A stretch of 64,000 nucleotides of DNA from Azolla caroliniana (taxonomy: Eukaryota > Polypodiophyta). The stretch spans positions 12,276,001-12,340,000 of the forward strand of contig JBHGNT010000013.1 of the NCBI GenBank assembly GCA_043228905.1. Reading direction: 5' to 3'. A model generated the notes under the pieces. That model saw nothing but the letters and a program-made list of their open reading frames with translations. It was not told where the DNA came from and did no database searches. Positions 46,401 through 57,370 of this stretch are shown piece by piece. Made by a program: the position numbers and the translations under genes. The number at the start of each line of letters is the position of its first letter. The first letter of the stretch is position 1.

Positions 46401-49400
46401 GTTTATGTACTGGAAGCTTAGTTCATGTGCATCCTTGCACACCCCCGTTCCCCTTATGGCCGGAAATCTCCACAACAACGTAATTAGCAAAGTCTTTTAA
46501 AAAGGCACATCCATTCAAGGGGCCTAGGAAGAGGTATAAATATGAGGCATAACTACCCTCGTAAGACGCATCATGAGGAAGGTTGCCGTCTTAAGACACC
46601 GGTGGTGCGAGCTAGGCTTTTGTCACTTCGATCGTGTTATCTCTTCCAAGGTATTAGTCATCCTAAAATCCGTCGGTATGGGACGTCAATGGTAGGTTGG
46701 CTATGGCTTGATCATAGCTCAGGGGTGTTCGGGTGGAAGGGGTGCTTCTATGAAATCTATTTACCTTTATTTTACTTTAATCGGTTTATTGTTTAGTAAT
46801 AGACTCTTAACATCCTCCTCAGCCATATTCATGGAAGCCTTGTTGACTGACCTTGAGCTAGAGATTTTGAACTCTTGTCTCTTGATGCTACAATCTTTTG
46901 CCATAGGTCTCCCCTACTACAGGTGTGGCACTTTTCCAATAAAGCCTTCTTGCTCGAGTTTCTGCGTATCATACCGCATTGTGGCAGTGAACGTGGAACC
47001 CTCTTTTTCTCTGAAGTCCTATCCACATCTCTTCCTCCAGCAGTAATGTGGAGCGCTCTTTAGAGTGTGGGGAGTTCTTTCTTGAAGATGGTCATCATTG
47101 TTTGGCTGGCAATGCATGGATGGATACTCTTCCATGCAAGCTTGACTTATGTCTTCACCACCACGACAACTGATGTTCCATGATGTAGATCCTGGTCTCA
47201 CTTGTTCTTTGTTTCATAATGGTCCTGAAGAACTATCCAAGCATTCAGCATCTCGTACTTTCATCTCGTAATGTGGATTTGTTGTTCCCAATGGTGCGAA
47301 ATCAGCACCTAGTATGATGTCTAGTAGCTCGTATGTATCCAATGTAGCAGTCATTTTGAACTTGCACAACATGTAGCTCAACCTGTCAAGTTGCCTCCAA
47401 ATATTGTTGGCGATTGTGGCTTCATGCTGCTAAGAACTATGCTGCTAATTCTACTTCCTGCCATCTGCTAGACTGACTGAGCTACTCTCTAATCGAGAAT
47501 AATCACCTGAGCTCACTAGTACAAAACAGTCACTTCTAGATTTAATCAAATATTGGGTGTAGGACCTCAAAGCTCTGATATAATGTAGGAAATAGAATAA
47601 GCTCAAACACGATTAAGAGGATCAAGTATACACTAACAATGAACAGATTTAGATCAAGACAGAGTTAATGAAAACAAAATTTTATTATTGAATGCGCAAG
47701 GCATGATTATAAGGAGATTTGTTAAAATGGAGAGCAATAGCTCATATGCTTCTAAGTGAGTAGATTCAAATACAACTTACAGAGCAAGGAAGTATTAAAA
47801 GTTATTCTCTCAATCCTCTCAACTAGACAATGCTCAGCTAACCTTCAACTATTCTCGATAGGAGGTTGTTAGTCCATCTAGATATTTTTCAATGCAACTG
47901 TATTCTGTTGTTTGCATGGGTGAGGTGGTTGGTGGTTGTCACATCCAACGGTCTATCCCTTCCCTCCCCTCCCCTCCTCCAAAAAAAAACTAACTAATAA
48001 ATAAATAAGGAACAAAAATTAATTGTTTCAATGTAGCTCACTTCAATGTGTTTGCAGCTGCAAGGAATTCCTGGAAGGAATATCCACTAGATGCATTCAG
48101 TAATGCTGGAAACTGGAGTTTTGCAGTGGATTATGGAACAGGAAAAAGAAGTATGCTAACACCTAATTTCAATTTCTGTCTGGAACTTCAGGAAAATACA
48201 AAGGTATACTTCTATTCTCATTTGGTGTTGCTATTGTTTGCATTGCCAAGTGGGTCAATGCTGGTCTTTGGTTTACAGGTGATAGCATCATATTATCATC
48301 ACTTAATAGTACAAAGACAGGTTTGTTTCTAGTATGATACGAGAGACTATTATTATATTGTATATAATGTCCTTTGCGTAATTGTAGTTTCAAGGACTAA
48401 TTATGATGTACCACTCTATAGGTTAGGAACCCATTTGCAGGATCTGAAGTTGTGGCTATTACTAACTATATAGATGTGGGTTTTGAATTTCACCAAAGGT
48501 ATGTCCAAATTCGTTCCAAGTGTGCTCATGTCCGTAATCTTTAGGATTTGAATAATTCTTTCTCCATGATTCATTCCTGAGGACAGCATTGAAAATTACT
48601 CAAGAAAATCAAACTTTTCGACTATGCAAATCGGGGCATCTTGGCAAGCCAACAAGAACATTTTCTTAAAGGTTTTACTCTCTAGTATCACATGATGTAA
48701 CATTTTAAGTCTGGAAGTGTCTAGCTCTAACTTTTTATTTGTAGGCAAAGCTAGGGGTGCTGAACTCTGGAGCAGCTCTGATGCTGAAGTCATGGTGGCA
48801 TCCCAGTTTTACCTTCTCTTGTTCATGTAAACACTTACACGCTCCCTTTTTGTCATAATAGGAATTTATGCTAGTGGTAAGCCTAGTTTTTACTATCCCA
48901 TGCCATTCTAGAGGCCATTTAGAATGTAGGGGTTAAACCATGACATCTGGTTCTGCTGAACAACCTTATGAGCTACAACTGTGGGGGCTCTCTCTATTTT
49001 TGAGGAAAACAATGGTTCTATTATTGTAAAAATATCGTACACATCATCCACAGGTCATGCATAATGTGCTTGGCTCAATACAGAGTAGATATCTTTTTAA
49101 TATCCATGGGAGATTGATGGCGATCTATGGGATGGTGTTGATATGGGTGGGGTACATAATGAAGAAGTGATTAGCTTGTTAAAAGTGGCAACATAAGTGG
49201 TATTTAGTGACAATACAACATTCAAGCAAAGCTGACTTTTAAGAAACTCTAGAAACGGATGTTTATGTTTTTTCTCTCTTGATTAACATGTTTATCTTTT
49301 CCTCCCCTTGCAATGAGACAGGTGTAAGAGATCATGACCTAGGGCAGACAAATATTGGGTTTGGAGTTCGGGTAGAGAATTTGGGTGATGCCAGGTGTGA

Positions 49401-49664
49401 TGTCTTATCTATGTTTCAAGTTCTTTGTGATGAGTGCTGGTAAATTTTCAAGAGAACTGAGTTTTTCTGACCATATGTTCATATATCTATGGTAGGTATG
49501 AAAGGGCAGATCCTAACTATGTCATGATCACTCCAACCCAGAAACATCTTGCCGAAGGACTTTTAAAGGATCCGAAGGCCTATCCAATGCTTAACACAGA
49601 CATTACGTCTGAAAATGAAGCGGCAATTCCCCTAGAATTCCGAACGAGAAGCAAAATCCTGTGA
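41451..49664 (+). CDS. Outer-membrane beta-barrel protein, OM47-like (14 exons, 422 aa)
   Basis: Exons are 41451-41539, 41790-41934, 42051-42112, 42554-42607, 42690-42773, 42860-42948, 43102-43173, 48058-48203, 48279-48320, 48422-48498, 48587-48671, 48745-48826, 49322-49394 and 49496-49664. All are GT-AG and in frame. The protein begins [14 protein letters not shown] and [10 protein letters not shown], then [21 protein letters not shown]. Many short alternating strands follow ([61 protein letters not shown]). It ends [19 protein letters not shown]...EFRTRSKIL. From memory this matches the plant mitochondrial outer-membrane porin-like protein OM47 (Arabidopsis At3g27930) in length and motifs. 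That family is thought to act in metabolite exchange. There is no signal peptide, as usual for such barrels. Intron 7 (4884 bp) holds transposons. Confidence 0.8.
43291..43452. repeat. (GATA)n microsatellite in OM47-like intron 7
   Basis: About 160 bp of gata/gaca tetranucleotide repeats, with interspersed (TA)n at 43318-43326 and 43352-43360. It lies 120 bp after the exon 7 splice donor. Confidence 0.95.
43883..47950 (-). mobile_element. Decayed Copia-type retrotransposon in intron 7
   Basis: Direct repeats at 43883-44262 and 47584-47950, both starting tgtaggaaatagaataagc, are LTRs sharing about three quarters of their bases. Left of the right LTR is gctctgatataa, the decayed complement of the initiator-Met primer-binding site, so the element runs on the minus strand. 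A minus-strand peptide [19 protein letters not shown] (within 44947-45252) matches the Copia RT/RNase H junction. The flanks ggcta and gtcta may be a worn 5-bp target duplication. The body is otherwise unreadable, so the insertion is old. Confidence 0.75.
45631..46477 (-). mobile_element. Solo LTR of the B/C/D Gypsy family, nested in the intronic Copia
   Basis: 847 bp beginning tgtcgcggatttccgcgag and ending ccacaaca, flanked by a perfect 4-bp duplication acgt (45627-45630 and 46478-46481). The start parallels the LTR of element B (tgtcgaggttttcctcgcgg) and its following gggatc/ggggtc and aggagc strings. A TATA-like ctataaaagg is in minus sense near 46205-46215. A C20 run lies at 46277-46296. 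No internal sequence remains, so it arose by LTR-LTR recombination. Confidence 0.85.
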
Positions 49665-50093
49665 AACTAGGAGAGGATTCATTGGTTACATTCAACTTTT
49701 TTGATAAGTTACAGCAAAAATATAGATTCATTTATGTTCCTATAAGATCTAGGGGTTGGCTTTATGCACTCGAGTTAAACATACCTTGGCATTTGATCAA
49801 TCTTGTTTTGTTTTCATCTTTTGCGTACAAGTCAAAATTAGTAATCTTAGCACTTGTGTTTAAAGCATCCTTGACATTGTTGTAAATGAATATTTTCAAT
49901 ATTATGGTCAATGGGTTTTATGCTATAAATTTGGTGTATGTATCTAGGAGGTATTCCTATGACCACTTGTGTTTAACTGGTCGAAGTTGTTTCACCTTAC
50001 AGAGGTCATATTTGGGGTAATTGCATTGCCTACCAGCTTGTACATGAGACAATTAGAGGTTGTTAGGTTTCCTCAACCTTAATATGTTGGGAT
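49665..50093. other. 3' flank of the OM47-like gene
   Basis: AT-rich sequence holding the presumed 3' untranslated region. No separate feature is seen. A 74-codon open frame (49661-49885) overlaps the OM47 stop and has no support. Confidence 0.5.
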
Positions 50094-50980
50094 TCAATAA
50101 TAAATTCTCCTAATATTATCCTTACAAATGACTCGAAGAGGATTTTTGGTTGGCCGTTTTGGATGCCTCCATAAATGCCTTTCATGTAAAAAAAACTTGA
50201 ATGGGTTGGATTCTTGACCTTCATATGTGTCTTTGAACATTATGCTTACATTAAACTTATCTTGAGGCTTAATGGATACTTGATGAGCAACTTGATGGCT
50301 TGTAGTTGTCCAATTCTTATCTTTAGTTTGCATCACCTTTTCATTTATGCACCTTGCTCTTGACAACATATTTGCAACTAGGTTTTATTTGCCATTTATA
50401 TGCCATAATTTTGGGTTCACGGTTTTGATGTACATAATCCACCGAAGCATTGCAATACCATGTATCTTGCAACTTGCTATCATTCTGATGAGTGGTTTCA
50501 ACCACTACATTTGCTCCAATCAAGTAATCTCTATATGTTTTTAATGCAGTAAGGAAACCCCACAATTCTCATTTAACTTGTGCATAATTTCTTTGTTTTT
50601 CATTCAATATATTTGCTCCAAACCAGATAGCATATCGATGTTGCTCTTCATCTTATTGGTTTATAACCCAACCGATCCCAATCGGGCTAGTATCAACTAT
50701 CACTATAATTGGTCTTTCACCTTTGTAGTCTGGTTGATGGAGATCTAGAGCTTTCAATAATGCTTCTTTCAACTGTTGAACAACTTATGTATGTTCATCA
50801 ATCCAAACAAACTTCTTCCCTTTTCTTAAAAGTTGGTACAGAGGATCTGAGACATGTGCAAAGTGTAGTAACCAAATATGATAAAACACCCATGCACCTA
50901 AAAATCTTCCCACCTTTGTTACCGATTCACAAACCTCCTTCACATTTTGTATTGCGTTAATTTTGATCAGTGAAGGCTTT
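50094..50980 (-). pseudogene. Old pol fragment of the B/C/D Gypsy family
   Basis: In minus sense the sequence reads through the RT end, RNase H and integrase start of the same family: PSLTKINAIQNV, VGRFLGAWVFYHIW, IVDTSPIGIGWVINQ, ELWGFLTALKTYRDYLIGANVVVET, MLSRAR and FFLHERHLWRHPKRP. Frames shift and stops occur (for example after VNQ and VK). Both ends are cut, with no LTR. The right end abuts the Copia LTR at about 50.98 kb. Confidence 0.8.
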
Positions 50981-50984
50981 CAAG

Positions 50985-51511
50985 AGAACAACACAGAATA
51001 TTGCTCGGCCACAACCGAGTAATGAATCACTTCAATGAGAATGAAACACAAAAATGGGAAGTAGAGAGTACACAGAATGTTTACGTGGAAAACCCTAATG
51101 GAGAAAAACCACGGGAGCCCACAAACTCCAAACTATCACTATATGAGAAGGGTACAATCAGAGACTCGGAGGCAACGACCTTGAGCTTTGTATCTTCACC
51201 AACTAGTGGTTACAACAGAGTATCACTTTGTATCTCCTCTCTCGCTATACAACGATTATACACACACAACAATATGACCACGTACACTCCCTCAACAAAG
51301 TGATTGCCCTAAGTCATATTTATACTTATATGAACTTAGGGCTATTTACAAATATAGCCTCAATAGGCTTACTCAAAACATATTTACAAGTATGTCTTCT
51401 CTTTCGGTTCTCACCGGATCCATCCGATCTGGTTTCCGGATCTCTTTCGGTTCTCACCGGGTCCTCTCCATTCATAACCAGATCCCATCCAAAGGGACCG
51501 ATTTCCCAACA
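50985..51511 (-). mobile_element. Copia LTR (3' LTR, minus strand) of element F
   Basis: The right end caaca at 51511 is followed by atctcccccttc, the complement of a polypurine tract. In minus sense the LTR therefore starts TGTTGGGAAATCGG. A tandem ctttcggttctcaccggatcc/ggtcc motif occurs twice within it (about 51398-51465). The left end was not located exactly. Internal parts of this element continue beyond element C. Confidence 0.6.
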
Positions 51512-51569
51512 ATCTCCCCCTTCACTCTAGAATGGGATGTCTCACCAGCCCCATCCGTTTTCGACACGC

Positions 51570-52483
51570 TGTCGTGAAGAATGTGCTTCACGATATAAAA
51601 ATGAGCTTAAATGTTATATTTAATAATATTTGAGAGACTTGAACCCACATCCTTATATACGATGTACAATGTACATACCACTAGGCTAGGCTATTTATTT
51701 GTAAAAGTGTGTAATAAATGTGCTTCATGATATAAGAATGAAGCTATATATTGTATTAAGTAAAATTGAGGGACTTGAACCCTCAACCTTGTATACCAAG
51801 CACCAAGCATACACCACTAAGCTAGGTTAGTTATTTTAGAATGCATTTTCATCATTATACTTATCCCATATCTATTTTCATACATAGCCATCATTCATCA
51901 CATGCAATGCATGTGCGCCAAATGGCGATCATGCATTACATGTAACTCATGCATGCCATGCTCCCATACATTACCATATGCATGGCAACACTTATATAAA
52001 GGGGGGGAAGGGAAAACAAGGGAGGGAATCAAGAGAGAGTGAGAAAATAATACAATTAACTAAAGAAGACTAGCTCGTTGGGTGGAGAACCTCTCGTTTC
52101 GAAGTTGAGGTCGTGGGTTCAAATCAAGGGTCGGTAGAGAATGTGTTCAATTTGCGATCAAGGATTGTAAAGTTGGTAAAATATTGTCTTTCTAATATAC
52201 ATCATGTTTATATCAAATACTCTTGCTTCTTGATTCATACTTTGTCTCAATCTTCCTTATTAAATCATATTTTGTCTCTATCTTGCTTCTTGAATCATAT
52301 ATTGTCTCTATCTTCTATCTATTCTCATCTCTCTCACACACACACATTACTCGTAACTCTTCTTCTTGCTACTCTTAACCTTTCTAACATCACCATACAA
52401 GCCTTATTAAAATTTAAGTTCCTTCAACTCCCCTTAACCTTCGTCCCTGCGACTTCGCCGCACGAACCACAACTACCCCGACA
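51570..52483 (+). repeat. Element C 5' LTR with tRNA-like modules and internal duplication
   Basis: The LTR starts with two diverged tandem units (from about 51579 and 51718). Each begins aatgtgcttcaNgatataa and contains an antisense tRNA-like sequence (51634-51692 and 51766-51832), with complements of the B-box gggttcaagtc and of an A-box tagcNtagtggt. A third tRNA-like module lies in sense at 52068-52130 (tagctcgttgggtgg, then gtgggttcaaatc). A TATA box (cttatataaag, about 51991-52001) lies upstream of it, so the third module is probably inside the transcript leader. Confidence 0.85.
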
Positions 52484-52487
52484 CATT

Positions 52488-52504
52488 TGGTGAACCCGAC
52501 GTGA
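52488..52504 (+). promoter_or_regulatory. Primer-binding site of element C
   Basis: TGGTGAACCCGACGTGA, identical to that of element B, lies four bases inside the left LTR. Confidence 0.8.
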
Positions 52505-52588
52505 AGGCGGCGACGAGGAGAAATGGAGGAGCAAATGAGGCTTATGTGTACGATGATGGAACGAGTGATGCGGGAACAAGGGATTTAG

Positions 52589-55500
52589 GATACAATAACT
52601 TATTTGGAAGCAATTGAAGAAGACAACGAAATCCAAGTTCCTGTCCATTCAATCAAGATGTATGAGGTCATTGAAGAAGTTGCTCGAAAGGATCATGAAG
52701 CACATGTACTAACAAAATACAAGACAGTGGAGAAGAAGGTTCGTCCTATTGCTGCTCCACTTCCAGGGGATAGTGAAAAGGCAATCAAAGAAGCAGCCAC
52801 AGAGCCAATGATCAGAGACCCACAAAAGGTAGGACATGTGTTTACTCCGGAAACAATACAAGGGATGAAAATAGGAGGGGGTGACTTCCTATTACCCGCT
52901 GAAGAAAAGCAGTTCAGGGAGATGTTAAAAAGGCATGGAAAGGCATTCGCATTCCAACCGGAGGAAATAGGGTGTGTGGATCCAGAAATTGCGGAGCCCA
53001 TGGTTATATTCACTATCCCTCATATTCCATGGAACTTTAAGCCAATACCCATGCCTAGGGCTAGAATCCCTCAACTATTAGAACTTTTGAAAGAAAAGAT
53101 AAGGATGGGTATCTTGGAACCATCGAATGCTCCTTACTCGAGTCGATGGTTCACTGTGTTAAAGAAAGATGGGCGACTCCGATTTATCCAAGATATGCAA
53201 CCCGTGAATAAGGTAACAGTCCGAATCTCGGGAGTAGGGCCAATTGTGGATGAGTTTGCTGAGATGTTTGTAGGAAGAGTTATATATTCAATGGGAGACC
53301 TTTATTCCGGGTATGATCAATTTCAACTTGCTATCAAAAGTCGAGATATAACTTCTATCAAGACACCTATAGGGTTAGTACGGATGTGCACCTTGCCGCA
53401 AGGAGCGACCAACTCAGTGGCGCATATGATGAATGGAATGAACAAGGTACTTCGTGATTTTATTCCTCATATTACAATGCCTTTTCTAGATGATGTTCCA
53501 ATTAAGGGATGCAAGGAGGAAGAGAAGATCGAGGAATTGGACGAAAGTGGTTGCCGTCAATTTGTTGCTGATCATATCAAGGATTGTGAGAAGGTGTTAT
53601 CAAGGATGGAAGAGGTGCATTTGACTTTATCAGGTGTGAAGTCAATATTTGGGGCAAAAGAGATATTAATAGTTGGTCATTTGTGTGGCCCATACGGAAG
53701 AAAGCCATCCCCAACCAAGGTCAATGCAATTCAAAATATGCAAGAGGAATGTACATCCGTCTCAGAAGTATGAAGGTTTCTGGGGGTATGTGTTTTTTAC
53801 TGTAAATGGATTCCGCATTATGCCCATTTATCTGAACCTTTATATAGACTCCTAAGAAAAGGAGAGATATTTGAATGGAGTGAAGAGCATTCAGAGGCAA
53901 TGAAGAAATTGAAGTACTACTTAGCACAAGCTCCACCATTAAAGCAACCTGACTACACCCGACCCATATATCTCACAGTAGACTCTAGTCCCATTGGAAT
54001 TGGATGGGTGATAAGCCAACAAGATGGGGAAGAAAGGTATCCAGTCCGATTCGGAGCAAAGGTTCTTAGTGGTCGACAAAGAAAATATGCACAGGTGAAA
54101 AGAGAGCTATGGGGGTTAGTAACAACAGTAAAGACAGACAGAAATTACTTAATTGGCGCTGAAGTAATAATAGAAACAGATTGTTTGCCTATTCTTGGTA
54201 TCATAGCTAATTGTGATATTCCAGATCAAGCCATGTTAAGATGGTGTATCTATATTAGATCAGTCAACCCTGAAGTTCGACATATCTTTGGGAATAGAAA
54301 TGCAGTAGCAGATATGTTATCAAGAGCAAGGTATGAGGAAGAGGAGATTCCAGACTCAGACGATGAGGACAAAGAACAAACAGTCCTTACCACAAGCATT
54401 ACCCGGGAAGGAGGAATGCAGTTTCTAGAAGAGGAGTATGAAGAAGAATTCAAGGAAATAGGGAAATACCTACAAACCCCTGACAAGTACAAAGGTCAAT
54501 CTGGAAAAGAGTTCGCACAGTTTCGTAAGAAAGCCCATAAGTTCTTCCTGCATGAAGGATATCTATGGCGACATCCGAAAACCAAGACTGGAAACCCGCA
54601 AAGAGTAATAGGTTCCGAAGGGCAAAGAAAGGAGATAATCAGAGAGCTGCATGACAAAGAATGGGCTGGTCATCGAGGAGTGTGGGCCACTTTCAGTAAG
54701 ATTAAAGAACGATTTTGGTGGCCTCGATACTATGAGCAAATAAAAAAGTATGTGGAAACTTGTCCCACTTGTCAATATTATTCAAACGTAAAATTTTGTG
54801 ATGAATTACACCCAACATACTCACCGGGGGTGCATTACAAGTGGATGATAGATTTGGTAACAATGCCACTTGGAGTAGGACAAAAGAGATACTTGGTTCT
54901 TGCTAGAGAAGATCTAACAAATCAAGTGGAAGGTCGTTCATTGCGAACAAAAGGGACATTAGGAGTATGTCAATTCATCTTGGAGGACATTGTTTGTAGA
55001 TATGGATGTATCGGGAAGATAGTGGCAGATAGGGGAGAACTCAATTCTGCGGAAGCTCAAGATTTTTTCGACAAAATAGGAATTCGGCTTTCTTTGACAA
55101 CGACGTACAATCCAGAAGCTAATGGAAAGGTAGAAAGGGGACATGGGCCAATAGTCAAAGCTTTGGCAAAGGCATGTAGAGGACGGGTCAGTGATTGGCC
55201 AAAAACCTTACCCTATGCACTATGGGCTGATAGGACAACTCACAACACTGTTACTGGATATATGCCTGCAGAATTAATCACAGGACAGAAGCCAATAATG
55301 CCAATTGAAGAAAAGATAACTACATGGGCTGTGTTGCCTTGGGAATCAGAAATGAGTAGGGAAGATTTACTTGCGGTTCGAATACGACAACTTCAATCAA
55401 GGACAGAAGACATAGAAAAAGCAGCTACTAGATTGAAAGAGGCAAGAATCAAGAATAAGGACAGATTTGACAAGATGAAAAGAATACGACCAAGAAAGGT

Positions 55501-55816
55501 GCAAGAGGGAGATTGGGTATTAGTATATGATAATAGCCTAGATAATCAATACAGTACTATTCGGAAGTTTGCAAAAATATGGTTTGGACCTTATGAAGTT
55601 AGGAAAATAACAGATAAAGCCACATATTTCCTCAATGAATTAGATGGGACAGAAATTCTTATCCCAATTGCAAGAAAAAGGATTAAAATATTTAAAAGGA
55701 GGGAGTCATTAGAGCCTGAATTTTATGAAGAAGTAGAAGAACTAAAAGAATCGGAAGAAGTGTTGGATGAACTTTGCACAACCAATGTGCAAGTTCAAAG
55801 GGGGTGGGTGTCGTGA
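52589..55816 (+). pseudogene. Element C pol (RT, RNase H, integrase), one in-frame stop
   Basis: One phase runs from 52589 to 55816, with a single TGA at 53771-53773 (SEV*RFLG, where element B has EVRRFLG). It therefore looks like one CGA-to-TGA change. RT has SMGDLYSGYDQFQLAI and MPFLDDVPIKG. RNase H has LTVDSSPIGIGWV, KRELWGLV, IETDCLPIL and AVADMLSRA. Integrase has HRGVWATF, CPTCQYY, MIDLVTMP, VADRGELN and NPEANGKVERGH. The 29-residue block absent from element B is present here (LKEARIKNKDRFDKMKRIRP). Codons are AT-rich, unlike B and D. The first 50 or so residues of pol seen in B and D are missing. Confidence 0.92.
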
Positions 55817-56722
55817 AGAATGTGCTTCATGATATAAAAATGAGCTTAAATGTTGTATTTAATAATATTTGAGAGACTTGAACCCACATCCTTATATACG
55901 ATGTACAATGTACATACCACTAGGCTAGGCTATTTATTTGTAAAAGTGTGTAATAAATGTGCTTCATGATATAAGAATGAAGCTATATATTGTATTAAGT
56001 AAAATTGAGGGACTTGAACCCTCAACCTTGTATACCAAGCACCAAGCATACACCACTAAGCTAGGTTAGTTATTTTAGAATGCATTTTCATCATTATACT
56101 TATCCCATATCTATTTTCATACATAGCCATCATTCATCACATGCAATGCATGTGCGCCAAATGGCGATCATGCATTACATGTAACTCATGCATGCCATGC
56201 TCCCATACATTACCATATGCATGGCAACACTTATATAAAGGGGGGGAAGGGAAAACAAGGGAGGGAATCAAGAGAGAGTGAGAAAATAATACAATTAACT
56301 AAAGAAGACTAGCTCGTTGGGTGGAGAACCTCTCGTTTCGAAGTTGAGGTCGTGGGTTCAAATCAAGGGTCGGTAGAGAATGTGTTCAATTTGCGATCAA
56401 GGATTGTAAAGTTGGTAAAATATTGTCTTTCTAATATACATCATGTTTATATCAAATACTCTTGCTTCTTGATTCATACTTTGTCTCAATCTTCCTTATT
56501 AAATCATATTTTGTCTCTATCTTGCTTCTTGAATCATATATTGTCTCTATCTTCTATCTATTCTCATCTCTCTCACACACACACATTACTCGTAACTCTT
56601 CTTCTTGCTACTCTTAACCTTTCTAACATCACCATACAAGCCTTATTAAAATTTAAGTTCCTTCAACTCCCCTTAACCTTCGTCCCTGCGACTTCGCCAC
56701 ACGAACCACAACTACCCCGACA
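55809..56722 (+). repeat. Element C 3' LTR
   Basis: 914 bp, the partner of 51570-52483 with the same tRNA-like modules (the sense module at 56307-56369). Three differences were noticed: cttcatg for cttcacg, gttgta for gttata, and cgccaca for cgccgca. Confidence 0.95.
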
Positions 56723-57370
56723 ACGCGTCCAGCTTGTCGGTTGTCAACACCTTGGTCAGCATATCCGACCCGTTCTCCTCTATGTGGATCTTCGTCAGGA
56801 CAAACTCTTGATCTTCTACTCTCTCCTAGATCCAGTGGTACCTCCGTTGGATATGTTTCGTCCGGGAATGGTAGGCTGCATAATTCGCAAGGTGGATGGC
56901 ATTTTGACCGTCGCAGTAGAGCCGATATTCCTCATGTTGAATCCCTAGCTCTCAGATGAAGTCCTTCATCCAGATTATCTCCTTATCGGCTTCTACAGCT
57001 GCCATGTACTCCGCTTCCGTTGTCGATAGTGCAACAGACTTCTGCAGCCTCGATTGCCATTATATAGCTCCCCCTACATAAGTCACGACAAATCCGAATG
57101 TAGACCGACTGGTATCTGCATCAACCGACATATCCAAATCAATGAATGCGTCAAATTGGGGATTACCGAAGTTGAACCAGAGGCACATACTCGAGGTGTC
57201 TTTCAGATACCGGAGTATCCAGTGCTCTCTTCTGGGATTGCTCATGAACCGGCTCACCACTCTTATTGCATATCCGATATACAATTGGGTACATACCATT
57301 GCGTACATCAAGCTCCCGACGACATAGGCATATGGTATCTTCATCATATCCGTCTTCTCCACCTTTGTTC
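56723..57370 (-). pseudogene. Copia element F RNase H region
   Basis: In minus sense the peptide KIPYAYVVGSLMYAMVCTQL...RFMSNPRREHW...ILRYLKD is followed by sequence decoding, across breaks, to the usual Copia end (LSTTEAEYMAA-like, then AYHSRTKHIQRRYHWI-like). It is continuous with the LTR and polypurine tract left of element C once C is removed. Stops and shifts make it a pseudogene. Confidence 0.8.

Larger units (their letters stand above)
51570..56722 (+). mobile_element. Ty3/Gypsy element C, internally deleted (no gag-protease)
   Basis: LTRs at 51570-52483 and 55809-56722 are each 914 bp, starting tgtcgtg and ending ccgaca. By eye they differ at three bases only. The 4-bp target duplication is acgc (51566-51569 and 56723-56726). 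The primer-binding site is at 52488-52504 and a purine tract AAAGGGGGTGGG precedes the right LTR. Between the primer site and pol only about 100 bp remain, with a 21-codon gag start (MEEQMRLMCTMMERVMREQG). The rest of gag, protease and the pol N-terminus are absent. It is inserted into Copia element F. Confidence 0.95.

Noticed and set aside
51634-52130. Genuine tRNA genes in the element C LTR
   Set aside because: The A- and B-box spacing is right but acceptor stems and anticodon arms do not pair properly; kept only as tRNA-like modules.
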